Below are positions 1-6,723 of a stretch of 9,980 bases of DNA, in pieces. This DNA comes from Synergistes sp. (GTDB lineage Bacteria; Synergistota; Synergistia; Synergistales; Synergistaceae). Under the pieces are notes generated by a model. That model did no database searches, was not told where the DNA came from, and worked only from the letters and a program-made list of their open reading frames with translations. A program made the position numbers and the translations under genes. Every line of letters starts with the position of its first letter. The first letter of the stretch is position 1. The stretch covers positions 1-9,980 of the forward strand of contig JAEEYY010000058.1 in the NCBI GenBank assembly GCA_016288355.1, read 5' to 3'.

Positions 1-57
1 CGACAGGACGGAAATGAATATATATGTCAGCTCTCATCTGAGAAGAGAAACTTTTTA

Positions 58-147
58 GCCGCATGAAAATACGCGGCAAGACGGCCGTCAAAACGGGCGG
101 ATGCCCCTTACGCAAAAGCTGTCTCGGAATGAGCGTCTTGTTTTTTT
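58..147 (+). terminator. Candidate structured RNA ending in a terminator-like stem and T tract
   Basis: Bases 77-83 (CAAGACG) are the exact reverse complement of 134-140 (CGTCTTG), and 141-147 is a run of seven T. Inside the closing stem a GGGC/GCCC hairpin with a GGAT loop (95-106) and a CTC/GAG hairpin (123-133) can form, giving a three-way-junction shape. A further GCCGC/GCGGC hairpin (58-62 with 73-77) lies just upstream, sharing base 77. This could be a terminator of an upstream gene, a small RNA, or a leader element. I compared it by eye with common riboswitch consensus sequences and found no match. The closing stem is long-range and only 7 bp, so confidence is low. Confidence 0.3.
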
Positions 148-268
148 CTTGCCTATCGACATTTCCAAAATTGGCCTGTCAGATATAGCGTCTCTTTCGT
201 TTGTGCCGCGCTGTCGGCCCGCAGCCTGCAAAGCGATTCACTATGCCTGGAAACTGTTCTCCGGCACA

Positions 269-301
269 ATTATAGCCACCGGCTCAGCCGGTGGCTATAA
301 T
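269..301. repeat. Perfect 16-bp inverted repeat with a one-base centre
   Basis: The left arm 269-284 (ATTATAGCCACCGGCT) is the exact reverse complement of 286-301, with a single C between. As RNA or single-stranded DNA it would fold into a 15-bp stem with a three-base loop. No T run follows on either strand, which argues against an intrinsic terminator. Such near-perfect GC-rich hairpins are typical of IS200/IS605 ends and of REP-type repeats, whose Y1 transposases recognise folded single strands. No transposase gene lies in the window, so mobile origin is only inferred. Confidence 0.85.
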
Positions 302-302
302 C

Positions 303-327
303 GCGCAGCGCCGCTCATGTGCTGCGC
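303..327. repeat. Second hairpin next to the perfect inverted repeat
   Basis: GCGCAGC at 303-309 pairs with GCTGCGC at 321-327. Two more pairs, one of them G-T, extend the stem to 9 bp around a seven-base loop. It starts two bases after the 269-301 palindrome, so the two form a tandem hairpin pair. It is not followed by a T tract. Confidence 0.5.
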
Positions 328-411
328 TCAAATTTAGAAGGGAGTTTTGAGAGAGAAATTTTATGCTGCATACATAAAAGACACCGCTGCATCCAGCCGA
401 ACCTTTCAGTA

Positions 412-425
412 AAAAACCGGTTTTT
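412..425. repeat. Short 14-bp palindrome
   Basis: AAAAACCGGTTTTT is a perfect self-complementary sequence in a gene-free stretch. It may be chance in A/T-rich DNA or a regulator site; nothing nearby decides it. Confidence 0.4.
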
Positions 426-700
426 CAGGAAATCTCATATTCTTACTATGTGTAGCCGCCCCGCGCCTCTGTTCATAAACACACGCTTCTTTTCCTGCCT
501 GCTTAACCTCCATACGCTCCCGGCTGTCATAGCTGCTGCAAAAATGAAAGAAACGACTGAAACAATTATTATAAGCGCTATCAATATCATTTTTCCGTTA
601 ATTGTATACATTGTATTCGCCCCTTTATGCTTATTGTTTCCTTATGCTGTAATGTTATCAATCAGCTTAAAATAAGTAAAACGACAAGTTTAAATGTTAA

Positions 701-719
701 ACATGAATTTTTTTCATGT
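701..719. repeat. Inverted repeat ACATGAA-N5-TTCATGT, copy 1 of a duplicated motif
   Basis: ACATGAA (701-707) and TTCATGT (713-719) are perfect inverted arms around a five-base T spacer. The 15-base core CATGAATTTTTTTCA (702-716) recurs exactly at 837-851. Two copies about 135 bp apart upstream of a regulator gene look like a possible paired operator, but the bound protein is unknown. Confidence 0.5.
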
Positions 720-836
720 ATTATGGTAATATTAAAGACAGCAGGTTGGGGGATGCGATATATAGCGCTGTTTTTCGCATTAAAATGCGGAAGGTCTGTT
801 GACATGGTATATGCTGCACCTGAGAAACAGCATCGG

Positions 837-851
837 CATGAATTTTTTTCA
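837..851. repeat. Second copy of the 15-base CATGAATTTTTTTCA motif
   Basis: This is an exact direct repeat of 702-716. Here the inverted symmetry is only partial because the right flank reads AAAT instead of TGT. It lies about 100 bp upstream of the LysR-type gene start. Confidence 0.5.
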
Positions 852-900
852 AATCGCGAATATTCACAGCTTTTATACCGCAAGCATCTGCTCTTTTTCT

Positions 901-928
901 ATCACAATATGGCGTTGTAATGTATAAA
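901..928 (+). promoter_or_regulatory. Possible sigma70-type promoter for the LysR-type gene
   Basis: ATCACA (901-906, four of six matches to TTGACA) is separated by 16 bp from TATAAA (923-928). Transcription would start near 935, about 20 bases before the TTG start and just ahead of its Shine-Dalgarno sequence. The -35 match is modest and the leader would be short. Confidence 0.35.
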
Positions 929-954
929 TGCATGACTCACACGGAGTGATATTT

Positions 955-1848
955 TTGGATATAAGAAAATATGAAGTGATACTAAAAACCATTGAATACG
1001 GAAATCTTACAAAAGCAGGTGAATTTTACGGCTACACGCAGTCAGGTGTCAGCCATATGATCAGCGGGGTTGAAGAAGAACTCGGTTTCCGCCTGCTCAA
1101 CAGAAACAGAAACGGCGTTTCCCTGACGCCGGAAGGGGAAATGATACTCCCTGCACTTCGCGAAATAGTCCGCTGGAACGAAAATCTCGCACAGACCGCG
1201 GCCGATATAAACGGACTTGCGTGCGGCAGGCTGCGCGCAGGCATATTCAACAGCGTCGCCATCCATTGGATGCCGCGTATACTGAAGAGCTTTCAGGCCG
1301 ATTACCCTCATGTATCCGTAGATCTCGTAGAGGGAGGAAGCGAAGAGCTGCGCGATAAACTTTCTGCAGGCGAGATAGACCTGGCGATCATGAGCATCCA
1401 GCCGGATTTCGGCTTTGATTTCCGGCTGCTTAAGACAGACCTTTTTTTTGCGGTCCTGCCGCACAGTCACCCTCTTGCAAAAACGGCCAGGTTTCCGATA
1501 GAAGCTTTCAACGGTTCTGAATTCATACTCATAAAGCGTGGTTACGACGACGACATTTACAAGATACTTGCAGATTATTCGCTCAAGCCGGATATCAAAT
1601 TCACTTCCAACAACGAACAGGCAGTCGTCTCAATGGTGGAAAACGATATGGGAATAAGCATACTGCCGGAGTTGATCCTGCAAAGTTACCGGGAAGATAT
1701 CGCGGCTCTTCCTATTTTCCCCGAGGTCAGCAGGAAACTGGGCATATGCGCAAAGTCTTTTGACGAGCTTTCCCCTGCGGGCAGACGCTTCTGCCGCTAT
1801 GTCTGTGAGGTCGTCTCGCCCTGCAAAGAAAAACCAGCCGGAGATTAA
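955..1848 (+). CDS. LysR-type transcriptional regulator
   Basis: This is a DNA-binding regulator of the LysR family, 297 residues, the usual family length. Residues 1-60 form the winged helix-turn-helix (start MDIRKYEVIL, then the TQSGVSHMI recognition region and the LTPEGE segment). Residues 88-290 form the effector-binding domain with two alpha/beta subdomains. I chose the TTG at 955 because GGAG lies eight bases upstream (943-946) and the protein then begins exactly where the family begins; an ATG at 928 would add nine unconserved residues and has no ribosome binding site. LysR regulators usually control a neighbouring divergent gene, but no such gene is visible upstream, and the downstream MscS gene is convergent. 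The effector and targets cannot be read from the sequence. The family is secure; the function is unknown. Confidence 0.93.
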   Translation: MDIRKYEVILKTIEYGNLTKAGEFYGYTQSGVSHMISGVEEELGFRLLNRNRNGVSLTPEGEMILPALREIVRWNENLAQTAADINGLACGRLRAGIFNSVAIHWMPRILKSFQADYPHVSVDLVEGGSEELRDKLSAGEIDLAIMSIQPDFGFDFRLLKTDLFFAVLPHSHPLAKTARFPIEAFNGSEFILIKRGYDDDIYKILADYSLKPDIKFTSNNEQAVVSMVENDMGISILPELILQSYREDIAALPIFPEVSRKLGICAKSFDELSPAGRRFCRYVCEVVSPCKEKPAGD

Positions 1849-1881
1849 ACGCAGGCAAAGAAGGGATTTTGCCGGCCGGTA

Positions 1882-4056
1882 TCACTGATCGTTCTTCAGC
1901 GTTACCTCGGTCTGCGGGAAGGGTATCTCTATGCCGTGCTCACGGAATGATTTAAGTATATCCATACGCACGGAGCTCTGCACGTTTGCTTCAAAAATTA
2001 CCTTGCCCAGATCAACAAAGAAATACACTGTGAACTTTACGGCACTGTCTTCGAACTCCGACAGGTTTATCCTGAAAGGCGGCGTTTTAAGCACATCAGG
2101 GTTATCAATGAGGGCCGAGCGAATCAGAGAGAGGGCGGCCTGGACGTCGCTGCTGTATGCTATGGAGACGCTGACTTCCGTACGTATCAGCGAATTATTC
2201 AGAGTGAGGTTGATCACGGAATTTTCAAGCACTTTGCTGTTCGGTATTATCATCATGCGCGACTGCTCGCACAGCAGCGCCGTATTCTGAAGCGACATTT
2301 CAGATACGATACCACGCTTATCGCCTATAATGACCTCGTCCCCTATGCGGAGTTTCTTCTGGAAAAGCAGCAGTATGCCGGCAAGGGTATCTCCCATTAT
2401 TTTCTGCGTGCCAAGTCCTACAGCGATCGCGGCAGCACCTCCCATAAAGGCAAAAGCCGTGAGCGGTATATGCAGCACCTTAAGCGCCACCAGAAATGAA
2501 GAAATAACTCCCAGACAGAATATCATGTTCTGCAGCAGCATCGAACCGTTGCTGCTCACCTTTTCCTTTTTGGAAATGTGCCGTTTCACAAAGCGGACAA
2601 AAATCAGAGTCAATACAGTTCCGACAAGAAGTATTACAGCGGCAGCGATCAGCTTGCCTGCCGTTATCGGATAGTCGCCGACACTCCAAATCTCGGTATC
2701 AAGAATATTTTCGATATTATAATGTGCAATGTTTCCGATACTGACCGTTGGCCCGGTATCCCCATCCCCGCCCTTCAGTTCTGAGGAAAGAATGCTGAAG
2801 AGCTCAGACATTTCGCGCAGCATCGTCATGTAAGACAGATAACGGTCTATACGCCTGTCTATATTGACGCGGAAATCGTTGCGCCTTGACACATCTTCTG
2901 TCTCAGTCAGAAAACTGTCTTCGCCGAAGCGCTTAAGCACTTCTTCATTGACGCGCTGCAGCATACGCATTTCTTCCTGGGCTGTCACTCTGGCATCTCT
3001 GCATTTGATTGCAAAAGATTCTGTTTGTTCCTTCAGCTCCACCAGGGATTTTACGGAAAGTTCTTTGACAAACGCATCTTCCATCAGGTGCCAGGCGAAG
3101 CTGGCCGCGTTCCACAGCTCCATAATGTCAAGCGCCAGCAGTATTTCGCTCGCCACGAGTTTTTCTTCCGTAGTTGACCAGTATTTTGCAAAAGAATCAC
3201 GTTCCATATTAGTTCTGCGCACACGGTCAAGCTCGTCATATTTATCATTGAGCCCGGTGATAGTATCTCTGAGAAATTTTATCTTTGCATATGCTTTCGC
3301 GTCCAGAGCCTCATAATCTTCACTTTCAAATACAAGATTCTCGCGTATCGCTTTTATAAGAGGAGTGAGTTTGACTATTTTTTCATTAAGCCCGGCAACC
3401 TCTACCTGAGAGGTCTTGATGTTGTTTTCGTGGTAAGTAGCATCGGCATAGCAGCGTTCCAGCTTAGCCTTTGTTATCAGCAGTAAAAAATTAAATTTAA
3501 GCCTGCGCTCTGTGGAGAGAGTACTTTTATCCCTGAAGAGACGATATTCCCTTTCCACTTTCTTTTTGTTCTCGTCAAGTTTCAGCAGGGCATCCTTGGA
3601 GTAATCTATATTTTCCTGAAACAGATTCAGCATAGAGCTGCAGTTATCCATATCTTCCATTACGTCAAGATAAAAACTCAGAGAGTAAGGCGGTTTCACC
3701 GACGCTATCTGGTTCAGGCGCGCGTCGTCAAGCGTGAATGAATCGTTCGTTTCCAGATATTTCTGCATAAAGTATATGCTGTAATATGCGTTTATAAGTC
3801 CGGCGAGCTCGTACTCATAGCCGATTATCTGAGATACGGGGACGTCGTACTGCCTTGCCAGCCCTTCTTCCAAACCGCGCAGCTTGTGCAGATCATTTGC
3901 CAGGTGTCGTGCGCGCTTCAAAGGCTCAAGCTGGTAGGAAGCTATCTCATCACGGATATCAGCAAGAGAGGCTGCTTCCGAAACGCCGGTCATGAAGATG
4001 AGCAAAAACAGCGCGGCTGCGGCAAATAGATATTTTTTTGAAAATGTCACATTCAT
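1882..4056 (-). CDS. MscS-family mechanosensitive channel with large periplasmic coiled-coil domain
   Basis: This 724-residue protein is predicted to open an inner-membrane pore under membrane tension and release solutes during hypo-osmotic shock. Residues 1-28 are a signal peptide ending SEA. Residues 29-460 are a charged, helical, coiled-coil-rich periplasmic region that I cannot assign to a named domain. Three membrane segments follow at about 464-488, 506-530 and 533-565. The third has the Gly/Ala-rich pore pattern of MscS (GGAAAIAVGLGTQ), and next come the beta domain (IGDEVIIGDKRGIV) and the PNSKVLENSVINL segment. Small MscS has about 286 residues; this protein resembles in plan the larger MscK/MscM types but has only three clear membrane spans. 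An in-frame TGA directly precedes ATG 4056, fixing the upstream limit. AGGT lies eight bases before it. It converges with the LysR gene, 33 bp away. No other regulation is visible. Confidence 0.93.
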   Translation of the reverse strand: MNVTFSKKYLFAAAALFLLIFMTGVSEAASLADIRDEIASYQLEPLKRARHLANDLHKLRGLEEGLARQYDVPVSQIIGYEYELAGLINAYYSIYFMQKYLETNDSFTLDDARLNQIASVKPPYSLSFYLDVMEDMDNCSSMLNLFQENIDYSKDALLKLDENKKKVEREYRLFRDKSTLSTERRLKFNFLLLITKAKLERCYADATYHENNIKTSQVEVAGLNEKIVKLTPLIKAIRENLVFESEDYEALDAKAYAKIKFLRDTITGLNDKYDELDRVRRTNMERDSFAKYWSTTEEKLVASEILLALDIMELWNAASFAWHLMEDAFVKELSVKSLVELKEQTESFAIKCRDARVTAQEEMRMLQRVNEEVLKRFGEDSFLTETEDVSRRNDFRVNIDRRIDRYLSYMTMLREMSELFSILSSELKGGDGDTGPTVSIGNIAHYNIENILDTEIWSVGDYPITAGKLIAAAVILLVGTVLTLIFVRFVKRHISKKEKVSSNGSMLLQNMIFCLGVISSFLVALKVLHIPLTAFAFMGGAAAIAVGLGTQKIMGDTLAGILLLFQKKLRIGDEVIIGDKRGIVSEMSLQNTALLCEQSRMMIIPNSKVLENSVINLTLNNSLIRTEVSVSIAYSSDVQAALSLIRSALIDNPDVLKTPPFRINLSEFEDSAVKFTVYFFVDLGKVIFEANVQSSVRMDILKSFREHGIEIPFPQTEVTLKNDQ

Positions 4057-4097
4057 TCACCAAACCTATACTCTGAAGAAGATATAGTATAGAAATT

Positions 4098-4103
4098 ATT
4101 ATA
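4098..4103 (-). promoter_or_regulatory. Possible -10 element upstream of the MscS-type gene
   Basis: On the minus strand this reads TATAAT, about 40 bases before the start codon, in an AT-rich spacer downstream of the preceding gene's terminator. I found no good -35 at 16-18 bp. The channel gene probably needs its own promoter because a terminator lies between it and the gene upstream. Confidence 0.25.
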
Positions 4104-4190
4104 ATAGAAAAAAACGCTAATTCGTGCAATGACAAATAAACCGCCAAAGCCGGGTATATATGATGCCGCTCATATTGACTGACAACAATA

Positions 4191-4230
4191 AAAAACAGAG
4201 GCAGGGCCTAAGCCGGTCCCGCCTCTGTTT
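4191..4230 (-). terminator. Intrinsic terminator of the secreted-protein gene
   Basis: Read on the minus strand, arms 4221-4230 and 4193-4202 (AAACAGAGGC and its complement) form 10 bp, extended by GGG/CCC and GG/CC pairs with single bulges. A run of five T follows, then ATTG. The stem begins 12 bases after the stop codon of the gene ending at 4242. The plus strand has no T tract, so it works in one direction. Confidence 0.85.
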
Positions 4231-4241
4231 GAAAACACCGT

Positions 4242-5003
4242 TTACTGTTTTGCCAGCTCGTCAAGACGTTTCTGTATCGTATCTATTTCTCCGTTGATGG
4301 CGCTCAGCTTACTTTCTTCCTCTGTTTTGTCCTTGCGCAGCTTCTCAAGGCGCTTGATCAGACGGTCAGTCTCAAGTTTGCCGGCCGCTTTACCTTCGTA
4401 CAGTTTCTGCGGGTTGTCATCAGCCACGGTCCATACGAAACGAATAACCCTGGCTTCAAGCAGCGGGCTGATAGCCGGGGAAAACTCAAGTGAGACTGAG
4501 TTTACGCCTTTTAGCAGATCTTTGCCTGTTTTCTCGTCAAAGCGCGGGAAAAACACGAGGCCTTCTTTCTCACCCTGGAACTTGAAGTTGAAACGGCGGT
4601 CATAGTCAGACGGTTTGTATGTCTTATTGCCGATGCGCATCTTTACCATTATGTCGAAGGGGCCGAGATACATAGTCGGTCCGTTATTGATAAACTTTAT
4701 ATTGATAGGTATCAGCTCTTCCAGCTTAAGGTTTGAAAGGAATTTATATTTGTAATCATCTATCTCGTTCTGCGTCCACAGATTATCTTTGGCTTCCTTC
4801 TGAATCATCGCCTCGATGTATTCAGCGGAATAGTATGTAGCTCGGATCTCAAGGTTGCTTCCATCTTCGTCTACGATCTTCTCCCATTTTGTCCAGCGCA
4901 GAAGCACCTGGTCAAAAGCGTCCGCCAATGCCCGCTCTGCAAGAGAGCCGCCGATCAAAGCCGCCGCGGATAACAACATTACCAGTACTGCAGTTTTCTT
5001 CAA
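4242..5003 (-). CDS. Secreted protein of unknown function with C-terminal coiled coil
   Basis: I do not recognise this 253-residue protein. It begins with a signal peptide (residues 1-27, ending ALA before DAF), so it is exported to the periplasm or cell surface; no lipobox cysteine is seen. Residues 28-205 look like a mixed alpha/beta domain with many aromatic residues (for example VLLRWTKWEKIV and FKFQGEKEGLVFFPRF). Residues 208-253 are a heptad-rich charged coiled coil (KLETDRLIKRLEKLRKDK). The start is TTG 5003, with GGGAGG seven bases upstream, a strong ribosome binding site. The gene lies upstream of the MscS-type channel on the same strand, but a terminator separates them. Both proteins have periplasmic coiled coils, so a shared envelope role is possible but only inferred. 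The gene is real; its role is open. Confidence 0.88.
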   Translation of the reverse strand: MKKTAVLVMLLSAAALIGGSLAERALADAFDQVLLRWTKWEKIVDEDGSNLEIRATYYSAEYIEAMIQKEAKDNLWTQNEIDDYKYKFLSNLKLEELIPINIKFINNGPTMYLGPFDIMVKMRIGNKTYKPSDYDRRFNFKFQGEKEGLVFFPRFDEKTGKDLLKGVNSVSLEFSPAISPLLEARVIRFVWTVADDNPQKLYEGKAAGKLETDRLIKRLEKLRKDKTEEESKLSAINGEIDTIQKRLDELAKQ

Positions 5004-5029
5004 TTCAATGCCTCCCGTCAGTGGTATCT

Positions 5030-5046
5030 TTGTATATATTTTACAA
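5030..5046. repeat. Small inverted repeat TTGTA-N7-TACAA in the leader of the secreted-protein gene
   Basis: Perfect 5-bp arms (5030-5034 and 5042-5046) lie 27 bp upstream of the TTG start at 5003, in an AT-rich patch that also holds TATA-like hexamers. It could be an operator over a -10 region. I could not find a convincing -35, and such a short repeat may be chance. The rest of the spacer 5004-5158 shows nothing else. Confidence 0.25.
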
Positions 5047-5158
5047 CGCGGCCAAAGGCGCGGTAATTCCAGTATCGATTATTATTGCATGATTTAATAC
5101 ACAGGTCTATAAGCAAAAGAAAAAATAAAAGAAAAAGGACTCTGCATGAAATAAGGAC

Positions 5159-5190
5159 AAAAAAACAGAGACCCTTGCGGGTCTCTGTTT
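5159..5190 (-). terminator. Strong intrinsic terminator of the SLH porin gene
   Basis: On the minus strand, AAACAGAGACCC (5190-5179) pairs perfectly over 12 bp with GGGTCTCTGTTT (5174-5163) around a four-base loop. A seven-T run follows, counting the last stem bases (5165-5159). It begins 18 bases after the porin stop codon. This suits a highly expressed gene and isolates it from the gene downstream. Confidence 0.93.
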
Positions 5191-5208
5191 ATGCCGTTAA
5201 CGTACCGA

Positions 5209-6723
5209 TTAGAAATTGACGTTCGTGCGGAAACGTACAACGTGGTCTTTGCCGCGCTCGCCGCCGAGGTTGAGAAGGGCGCTGTCGCCATGGTCAACCT
5301 GGTCATAAGCGAGTTCGAAGTAGATAGCCGGCGTGTACTGATAACCAATGCCGACGCCCCACTCTGTCGCGTCATCAAGTCCTGCTGTGTCAAAGTCAGC
5401 ATGGGCGTAGCGGATGAATGAGCTCCACTTCGCGTTCCACTTCTGAGCTGCCTTGACGAACCACCACTTCGTTCTGCCGGCCGGATCTGCAACAGCGATA
5501 TTTCTGCCTGCGAAGTCAGCATTGTCGCCGAGGCTGTAACGATCGTTAAGAGCGCCGAGGAAGTCGTTGTCCTGCTGTGAGTATTCAACCCACAGGCTGG
5601 TGAACTTAAGAGCATCCTGTTTGACGTCGAGGATGGCTTTCCATGCTTTGCCGTCTGTGTCGCCATAGAAGCCATCAGCATCCTGCCAGTAGTAGATACC
5701 CTTCAGGCCGATAGCCGGCGTGAAGTTGAAGCCTGCATAGACTGCGTAGGTGTTGATGTCGGCATCGAGACCATCGACTATGCCGTCATATTTCCACCAG
5801 TAGCCGGTACCGCCGAGGAACCATCTCTCTGCTTTGTAGCTCAGGTCGAGGGCATAGTTCATAGCGTTGCCGCGGACGTTCGCGATTGTGCCGTCTGCTA
5901 CATCAAATGCGCCGTTGCGGCCGATAACCGCTGTGGCCTTGAAGTTGCCCCAGTTCTTGCTGAGCTGGAAGCCGTCGATGCGGTAGTCGCCGAAGATGGC
6001 ATCCCAGTCATCATAGAGACCGTAGTCGCCTTCAAAGTCTACTGCGAAACGTCCAACGCGGAAGTTGATGTCGTACGGGAGCTTCGTGTTTACGAAGAGG
6101 TGCGACCAGCGCATATTCTGGAGGTCGCCGCGGCCGTCACGTCCTGCAGGAGCACCTGACGCGGAAGCGCCGGTACGATACTGGGCGTAGAAGTAGGTGT
6201 TCTCGTCTATCGTCTTTGTGAGGAACAGACGGAAACGCTCTTTTTCAAAGTCGTTCTTCAGGCCGTTCTCGTTGTAGTTGTAGTTGCCGTTGTCGGTATC
6301 CGAAGAGAACTTCGCGTCGAAGCGGAAGTTACCGCGGATCTTCCATCCGCCGATGCCGTCTTCGAGGACTGCAACTCTCTTGTCGAGTTTGTCGACTTTA
6401 ACGCCGAGAGCATCGAGTTCGTCTTTGAACTCCATAACCAGCTTCTTGAGGAGCTCGAGGTCCTGCTTGCTGGCTTTGTCAGCGTCGATCGCTACGAGAG
6501 CGCGCGCTACTATTGACGCTACTTCATAACGGGTAGCGGGCTGCGGGCCTTTGAAGGAGCCATCCGGATAGCCGGATACGATTCCGCGTGACGCAAGAAG
6601 TCCTACCGCGTCATATGCCCAGTGTCCCTGCGGGACATCCATGAACGGGTTCGTTGCTGCGAGTGCCGGAGCCGCGAAAGCGACTATAGCAACCATTGCC
6701 ATTACTGCCATAAATTTCTTCAT
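5209..6723 (-). CDS. SLH-domain outer-membrane porin (OmpM-like)
   Basis: This 504-residue protein is an outer-membrane beta-barrel that also ties the outer membrane to peptidoglycan. Residues 1-22 are a signal peptide (MKKFMAVMAM, cleavage after ALA). Residues 26-76 are one SLH domain (FMDVPQGHWAYDAV, GYPDGSFKG, ATRYEVASIVARAL). Residues 84-122 are a coiled-coil stalk. Residues 127-504 show alternating aromatic strands typical of a barrel and end VRFRTNVNF, with the C-terminal Phe used for barrel assembly. This order matches OmpM of Negativicutes and SLH porins of Synergistota and Thermus, where the SLH domain binds modified peptidoglycan or its secondary polymers. The frame is open upstream to a GTG at 6840, but ATG 6723 starts the signal peptide and is preceded by AAGGGGG at 11 bases, so I start there. 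It is probably monocistronic, with a long leader and its own terminator. Pore specificity cannot be judged. Confidence 0.93.
   Translation of the reverse strand: MKKFMAVMAMVAIVAFAAPALAATNPFMDVPQGHWAYDAVGLLASRGIVSGYPDGSFKGPQPATRYEVASIVARALVAIDADKASKQDLELLKKLVMEFKDELDALGVKVDKLDKRVAVLEDGIGGWKIRGNFRFDAKFSSDTDNGNYNYNENGLKNDFEKERFRLFLTKTIDENTYFYAQYRTGASASGAPAGRDGRGDLQNMRWSHLFVNTKLPYDINFRVGRFAVDFEGDYGLYDDWDAIFGDYRIDGFQLSKNWGNFKATAVIGRNGAFDVADGTIANVRGNAMNYALDLSYKAERWFLGGTGYWWKYDGIVDGLDADINTYAVYAGFNFTPAIGLKGIYYWQDADGFYGDTDGKAWKAILDVKQDALKFTSLWVEYSQQDNDFLGALNDRYSLGDNADFAGRNIAVADPAGRTKWWFVKAAQKWNAKWSSFIRYAHADFDTAGLDDATEWGVGIGYQYTPAIYFELAYDQVDHGDSALLNLGGERGKDHVVRFRTNVNF

Larger units (their letters stand above)
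1..954. other. Long intergenic region without a supportable gene
   Basis: No open frame here resembles a known protein, and none of the longer ones has a convincing ribosome binding site. The left part (1-340) has intermediate GC and contains strong inverted repeats. The part from about 540 to 930 is clearly AT-richer than the flanking genes. A 43-codon frame at 544-675 would encode a very hydrophobic peptide, but no Shine-Dalgarno sequence precedes it. The region could be a long regulatory spacer, decayed DNA, or the footprint of a lost mobile element. Its left neighbour is outside the window, so part of it may be the 3' end of another transcript. Confidence 0.6.

Noticed and set aside
101..337. 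A 78-codon open frame on the plus strand
   Set aside because: It spans the palindrome at 269-301, has no ribosome binding site, and the protein resembles nothing known.
799..804. A perfect TTGACA upstream of the LysR-type gene
   Set aside because: No -10-like hexamer lies 16-18 bp downstream.
1854..1873. GGCAAA/TTTGCC hairpin between the convergent LysR and MscS genes
   Set aside because: The stem is only 6 bp and no T tract follows on either strand, so I do not call it a terminator.
5094..5681. A 195-codon open frame on the minus strand
   Set aside because: It is a Ser/Thr-rich shadow of the porin gene in another frame and has no start signal of its own.
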